Position numbers and translations under genes: made by a program. The notes beneath the pieces were generated by a model. The model was not told where the DNA came from. It made no database searches and saw only the letters and a program-made list of their open reading frames with translations. Source: Vibrio sinus (lineage in GTDB: Bacteria > Pseudomonadota > Gammaproteobacteria > Enterobacterales > Vibrionaceae). From it: DNA of 36,152 nucleotides. Numbering within the stretch: position 1 is the stretch's first letter; every line of letters starts with the position of its first letter. Positions 32,651 to 36,152 of the stretch are shown piece after piece. The DNA lies in assembly GCF_023634645.1 (NCBI RefSeq), contig NZ_JAMKMR010000030.1:1-36152 (forward strand), given 5' to 3'.

Positions 32651-33856
32651 TTAGTTCGAAAATGATGTAGATATAAAATCGGACAATTTGTCTATGTCAC
32701 TATCAGTCAATTTAATATTTCTAACGTCAGAGTTATTTTCAGAGACTAACTCATTAAACGTTTTCAGAGAATCAATGGCGTTAGAGAAGGTGAAGGCGCT
32801 GTTATCTAGGGACAACCCAGTAAGTGCATTTTTGACATCCTTAAAATAAAGATCTCGCCCGCTATCGGCTGTGAGCTTTATAACCATCCGGTGATCTCGA
32901 TGCGGCTTGGGGTATGTTGTAAGTGCCAATATTAAAGGCTGATTAAAGTCGATTAATCGCCCACCACTATAGTCAATATTAACATTATCAATATTAATTC
33001 TTTTTGTGTAGTTACTTTTACCGATTAAGAATAACAATCTCTTATATGATCTCACCCACGACTTTACCAATCCAGCGTAGGCATTTGCGGTGTTTCTCAT
33101 ATGATATAGCTCAACAAATGAATACCCACTAAGGTTTATTTTCCCAACCAGGTCATTAAGCTCAGTTACCAGGTGTATTGATAGATCTTTATAGTTTCCA
33201 TCGTAGAGATAATAGCCAAGCTCAGCCGGTGAAATACTTGAAGCATTCTGATTAAAAATTCTAAATAGTTTGGCATTACTCACACTAAACCCGAGGGTGT
33301 TCGCTACATTAATTCCAAATTGGAGTGGGCTGGAAACGCCTGCTTCTCTAGCTATCCTATCAACAACATAGTCAATTATTATGTCGGAACTCCCATTGAT
33401 ATCAAACTCGTATTTTGCTTTGTTTGTTATTGTGATATAGAGACTATTAATTTTTTCCCAAGATACCGATGGCTCAACCCATGGGTCACCTGGGAGGTCA
33501 TCGTCAGGATCGATGTAATCACTTGATATCTGGACTTTTGGCTCTATCCTATATCTCTTAATGTTATCTGTGTATTCAATGATCTTATCTATTTTTCCAT
33601 TAATGTAATAATCTTTAAGCTGAATCGGAAACAACTTATAATCTAACCCCGATACTATACATGACGTGATGTTTGGGGATGGAGTTAAAAATTCAAAGTT
33701 ATTCCTCTGGTTGTAATTATAGTAACCAGAGTTGATATTATCGCTGAGCATCATATTGGCTTGTATTTTAGCATTTAAGCAACTTGCATTTGTTTTAGTA
33801 GGCAGTAGTAACCCCAAAAGCAGAGTAAATATAATATTCTTAGTTTTAATGTTCAT
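32651..33856 (-). CDS. Secreted or periplasmic protein of unknown function
   Basis: This 401-residue protein begins with a signal peptide (NIIFTLLLGLLLPTKTNA) followed by a Cys-containing mature start. The rest is Asn-, Ser- and Tyr-rich with mixed alpha/beta character: an acidic loop DPDDDLPGDPW near residues 116-127, a helical stretch around 215-270 and a C-terminal segment rich in Asp and Ser. I recognise no domain. Codon choice is visibly A+T-rich compared with the secretion genes, suggesting a separate acquisition. An AGGA sits just before the ATG. It stands alone between intergenic regions of about 270 and 290 bp. Confidence 0.65.
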   Translation of the reverse strand: MNIKTKNIIFTLLLGLLLPTKTNASCLNAKIQANMMLSDNINSGYYNYNQRNNFEFLTPSPNITSCIVSGLDYKLFPIQLKDYYINGKIDKIIEYTDNIKRYRIEPKVQISSDYIDPDDDLPGDPWVEPSVSWEKINSLYITITNKAKYEFDINGSSDIIIDYVVDRIAREAGVSSPLQFGINVANTLGFSVSNAKLFRIFNQNASSISPAELGYYLYDGNYKDLSIHLVTELNDLVGKINLSGYSFVELYHMRNTANAYAGLVKSWVRSYKRLLFLIGKSNYTKRINIDNVNIDYSGGRLIDFNQPLILALTTYPKPHRDHRMVIKLTADSGRDLYFKDVKNALTGLSLDNSAFTFSNAIDSLKTFNELVSENNSDVRNIKLTDSDIDKLSDFISTSFSN

Positions 33857-34150
33857 AACGTCCTGTGTGAACCTGTTTGCTAAAAGTAAGTGGAATAAAA
33901 ACTAACACTGATCTATCGTGACTTTATTTTTTACTGTAAATCAATGTGTTATGTTATTTTTAACTTTGCTAATAACTCTACTCTAATTGAAATGTAAATA
34001 ATATAACACAGGGGGGTAAATGATATGTTTATTCCATATTTAATGACTATCTAACTGTGTTCACCCGTATGTGACAACTGGTATTTTTTGTTGATTAGTT
34101 TACTGTGATTTAAAACAGAGTATTGTAAAATATTTCTCTACATTTTCTCA

Positions 34151-34312
34151 CTATAGTTCCCAGTTTTTATCGAACTCTATTTTCTCTTTTATATCTTCGA
34201 TTCTCTTTCTTATAGTCATTATTTTAGGCTGCTTGCTTATCCTCTTGTTATTTTCTTCAGAAACTACAAAATTATTGTGTTTGTATGGGCATGTTTTTTT
34301 ATTGTTAGACAT
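34151..34312 (-). CDS. Small basic protein of unknown function
   Basis: Starting at the ATG at 34312, which has AAGGGATC upstream, this gives a 53-residue protein; an ATG at 34354 is less likely. It is rich in Lys and Asn. The C-terminal stretch MTIRKRIEDIKEKIEFDKNW is a charged helix that loosely recalls short gammaproteobacterial proteins of the DUF3545/PA3496 type, but I cannot confirm membership. It has two residues, Cys and His, in TCPYKHNNF that might bind metal. The same A+T-rich style as its neighbours is visible. Confidence 0.5.
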   Translation of the reverse strand: MSNNKKTCPYKHNNFVVSEENNKRISKQPKIMTIRKRIEDIKEKIEFDKNWEL

Positions 34313-34507
34313 AATAGATCCCTTAGTCTGAGTTTTATAGATTGTTGATAACATATTATTATTAGGTGTAAATGTGAAGTGGTTGATAATACGTGCCTAG
34401 TATATTTTGTAGAATAATATATTACTCCGAACTATAACTATAACTAACCATGCTAATGCGTTGTTAATCTACTTTTGTTACATGCGTGAAAACAATTAGT
34501 ATATGGG

Positions 34508-35203
34508 CTAAACATTTACATTGATGGCATTGAGCCTTCTATACTTTTCTATCTGCTTTTTGATAGTCCGGATTGGCTTTATCCAAGCATTCATGCCATT
34601 GAGTTTCAGTTTAGTTAAGTATAATTTTGCTGCCCCTCTATTACTAAAAAAATTCAATGATAATATATATAGGTTTTGTTTTTTTATACGCGCCCTATAA
34701 ATTAACGCGGAGCTAGACAATTTATACTTACTAATTAAGCGATAGATCTGAGTAAGATTTTTTGTGGCAATGATTTGTACCGTGAAATCACTTTCTAGAG
34801 AAGACATAATTTTACTTTCAGACTTTTTTATCAAGGAAATGTCGATAATATTTGATTTTTCTTCTCTAACGGCTTTGTTAGCATTATCTTGATTAGATAG
34901 CTTTCGGTCTTCAATATCGTATTTCTTTGAAGGTACCTTAGTGCGTGGTGTAGGTGAGATCTTCTCTTGGCTGATTTTGCTTTCGGCTGAAGAGGTTACA
35001 TCTGAGCTTCTTATTTTATTTATTATGTTACTCTTAAGTGGTGATGTCGTACCAGTTTGAGATAATATCTCATTTCTTAAATGGTATCTATCACATCTCT
35101 TAGATAAACTATTGATTGATAAAAAAACTGAGTATAGAGATATTATTAGAGTTAGTGTGAAGATACTGAGTAGAATGCCTTTATTTGATATTTTTCTATG
35201 CAT
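34508..35203 (-). CDS. Small SPOR-domain membrane protein, DamX-like
   Basis: This 231-residue protein has a short cytoplasmic start, one transmembrane helix near residues 9-31 (ILLSIFTLTLIISLYSVFLS), a Ser/Lys-rich flexible linker (35-135) and a C-terminal SPOR domain near 138-220. The SPOR pattern FTVQIIATKNLTQIYRLISK, then YILSLNFFSNRGAAKLYLTK, and finally a W-I-K-P segment resembles the C-terminus of DamX. SPOR domains bind peptidoglycan stripped of peptide stems, usually at the division septum. DamX is normally about 450-490 residues with a long cytoplasmic part, so this is a reduced form. Genes with FtsN or RlpA-like SPOR domains are an alternative. Very A+T-rich. Confidence 0.62.
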   Translation of the reverse strand: MHRKISNKGILLSIFTLTLIISLYSVFLSINSLSKRCDRYHLRNEILSQTGTTSPLKSNIINKIRSSDVTSSAESKISQEKISPTPRTKVPSKKYDIEDRKLSNQDNANKAVREEKSNIIDISLIKKSESKIMSSLESDFTVQIIATKNLTQIYRLISKYKLSSSALIYRARIKKQNLYILSLNFFSNRGAAKLYLTKLKLNGMNAWIKPIRTIKKQIEKYRRLNAINVNV

Positions 35204-35653
35204 AGCTACTCATTTTTCTCTATTAACTTTCATATTTTAAAGATGAAATTTATGGATCTTAGTATGAATAGTAGATAGATGTTTTTGATTAGTTGTTACA
35301 CTGGCGTGAAATATTTTAACTAGGTGTATTTTATAATAAATAGTTTAAATCTGAGGGATCCCCACAAAGACCTGATTGGGTAAATTCAACAAAATGCCAC
35401 AATACACGTTATGATAAAGTGGCATTATAAATCATATATATAGCTCTAATCAGGTGACTTTCTTAGACTCAACGAAACGGAGAAGAGCCAAAGTTATTAG
35501 CTTTGGGCGTCTTTACTAACAAGCTTTTGTTTTGGAAAAAGTAGCCACTAGTATAAAAGTGGATAGCAAGGCTAATACCGACTGGGGCATTCGCTAGCTA
35601 TCATCAAAGTTTGCATCCGAAATGACTAGATTTTTGAATTTAGTGTTTCCTCG
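35204..35653. other. Hairpin-rich non-coding region
   Basis: No gene is supported in these 450 bp. A nested pair of inverted repeats occupies 35370-35455. Further stems lie downstream: CCAAAG/CTTTGG near 35490, CCACT/AGTGG near 35546, and GATAGC/GCTATC flanking about 35564-35602. The region could be a structured RNA, a small transposable-element remnant or the terminator area of the methyltransferase gene. Confidence 0.45.
35370..35455. repeat. Nested inverted repeats
   Basis: ACCTGATT (35370-35377) pairs with AATCAGGT (35448-35455). Inside them AATGCCAC (35393-35400) pairs with GTGGCATT (35419-35426). Both stems are perfect 8-bp arms sharing nearly the same centre. Confidence 0.6.
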
Positions 35654-36152
35654 TTACTTAACTTGGGCGGAATACAAGGTTAAGCCTTCATATTCAGACA
35701 CTAGTGCTAAGGAGCTAAAACCGCTACTTTCTAGTGCTTCTTTCTGCTCATTAACCGTCATAAACATGCTTGAATCTTTCATCCCGGGTTCACCAAATAC
35801 AACATCGCACACCAAAAAGTAGCCGCCGGGTTTGATCACTTTTTTGATGTTGCGATAAACATCGCGGGCAAGCTGTTTATCTTTCACTTCGTGGATGGAC
35901 TGCATGCAGACCACCGCATCATATCGGCGTAACTCGGAAAAGCAGTTTGAATCTAGGAAGCTGCCAGTTTTATAGAGAATGCGAGAATCGTACTTACTAA
36001 GGCGCTTAGAGGCAATGTGGTTCATTGCTAAAGAAAGGTCGAACAGAGTGTAAGTGCTTGGCCTATTTTCTCGGATAATCACCTCAGCAAGGTGGCCTGG
36101 ACCTGAGCCAACTTCTAGGATAGAAATCGGGTGGTCAAATAGAGTCTTTAGC
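35654..36152 (-). CDS. Class I SAM-dependent methyltransferase, partial
   Basis: The reading frame stays open to the right-hand window edge, so the N-terminus is missing. The visible part starts with the SAM-binding glycine motif ILEVGSGPGHLAEV (inside the window, upstream of the GTG at 36082). It continues with an acidic residue in LFDLS, then YDAVVCMQSIHEVKD and VIKPGGYFLVCDVV, the usual later motifs of a Rossmann-fold methyltransferase. The substrate cannot be told; the class includes small-molecule, quinone and lipid methyltransferases. It has a more balanced base composition than the A+T-rich genes to its left. Confidence 0.85.
   Translation of the reverse strand, partial: LKTLFDHPISILEVGSGPGHLAEVIIRENRPSTYTLFDLSLAMNHIASKRLSKYDSRILYKTGSFLDSNCFSELRRYDAVVCMQSIHEVKDKQLARDVYRNIKKVIKPGGYFLVCDVVFGEPGMKDSSMFMTVNEQKEALESSGFSSLALVSEYEGLTLYSAQVK

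Noticed and set aside
35365..35460. Insertion-sequence end or integron attC site
   Set aside because: Minus-strand TTGTTGAAT faintly recalls IS5-family ends, but there is no transposase and no target duplication. The attC core motifs are absent.
1..36152. Many opposite-strand frames of 60-160 codons within the secretion and protease genes
   Set aside because: They are antisense shadows of well-supported genes, with no independent start signals or recognisable products. No tRNA or rRNA gene was seen either.

Overview
The window looks like DNA from a member of the Vibrionaceae, probably a plasmid, megaplasmid or divergent secondary replicon rather than the standard chromosome II. At the left edge is a long RctB-type replication initiator. 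RctB is the hallmark initiator of Vibrio chromosome II, but this protein is only distantly similar to V. cholerae RctB as I recall it. Next to it is a non-coding origin with three separate direct-repeat arrays. The right-hand genes (secreted M28 aminopeptidase with a PPC domain, vibriolysin-like M4 protease with PPC and PKD domains) are also typical of Vibrio. No taxonomic marker gene is present, so the assignment rests on these families.

Layout. 1-2108: rctB-like initiator (minus strand). 2109-4121: origin, with four 23-bp iterons, two DnaA-box-like sites, four and a half 55-bp repeats, then about ten copies of a 40-bp repeat. All three arrays and the initiator leader share a core heptamer, TGAACCC/TGAACTC or its complement GGGTTCA. 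4122-6060: class I secretion chaperone plus a 485-residue candidate effector. 6104-23747: a nearly complete type III secretion apparatus of the SPI-2/LEE (Ssa-Esc) family, in two divergent operons from a 509-bp A+T-rich spacer. The left operon (minus) is ssaB/sepD-sctC-sctD-ssaE-sctR-sctS-sctT-sctU, followed by a 180-residue candidate secreted protein and a 103-residue helical protein. The right operon (plus) is sctF-sctG-sctI-sctJ-sctK-sctL-sctW-ssaM-sctV-sctN-sctO-sctP-sctQ, with almost every junction overlapping. 23834-30902: three secreted hydrolases on the minus strand (a GH101/GH129-like glycoside hydrolase, an M28 aminopeptidase, an M4 metalloprotease). 31498-32376: a receiver-HPt phosphorelay protein. 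32651-35203: an A+T-rich stretch with a secreted orphan, a tiny basic protein and a small DamX-like SPOR protein. 35204-35653: hairpin-rich non-coding DNA. 35654-36152: a class I methyltransferase cut by the window edge.

How the parts fit. The Ssa-type machine has its basal body (SctC, D, J), export gate (R, S, T, U, V), ATPase and stator (N, L, O, K, Q), needle and rod with their chaperones (F, G, I, SsaE), ruler (P) and the complete gatekeeper set (SsaB/SepD, SctW, SsaM). Compared with SPI-2, sctRSTU has moved from behind sctQ to behind ssaE, where SPI-2 carries its translocon and effector genes. No SseC/EspD-like large translocator is visible. Candidate secreted substrates are the chaperone/485-residue pair and the 180-residue protein. 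The nearby mucin- and protein-degrading enzymes would suit a host-associated lifestyle, but that link is inference.

The most unusual features are the multi-array RctB-type origin lying directly beside the secretion locus, the rearranged Ssa-type locus without a recognisable translocon, and a textbook internal ribosome-binding site in sctQ predicted to make a separate C-terminal SctQ.
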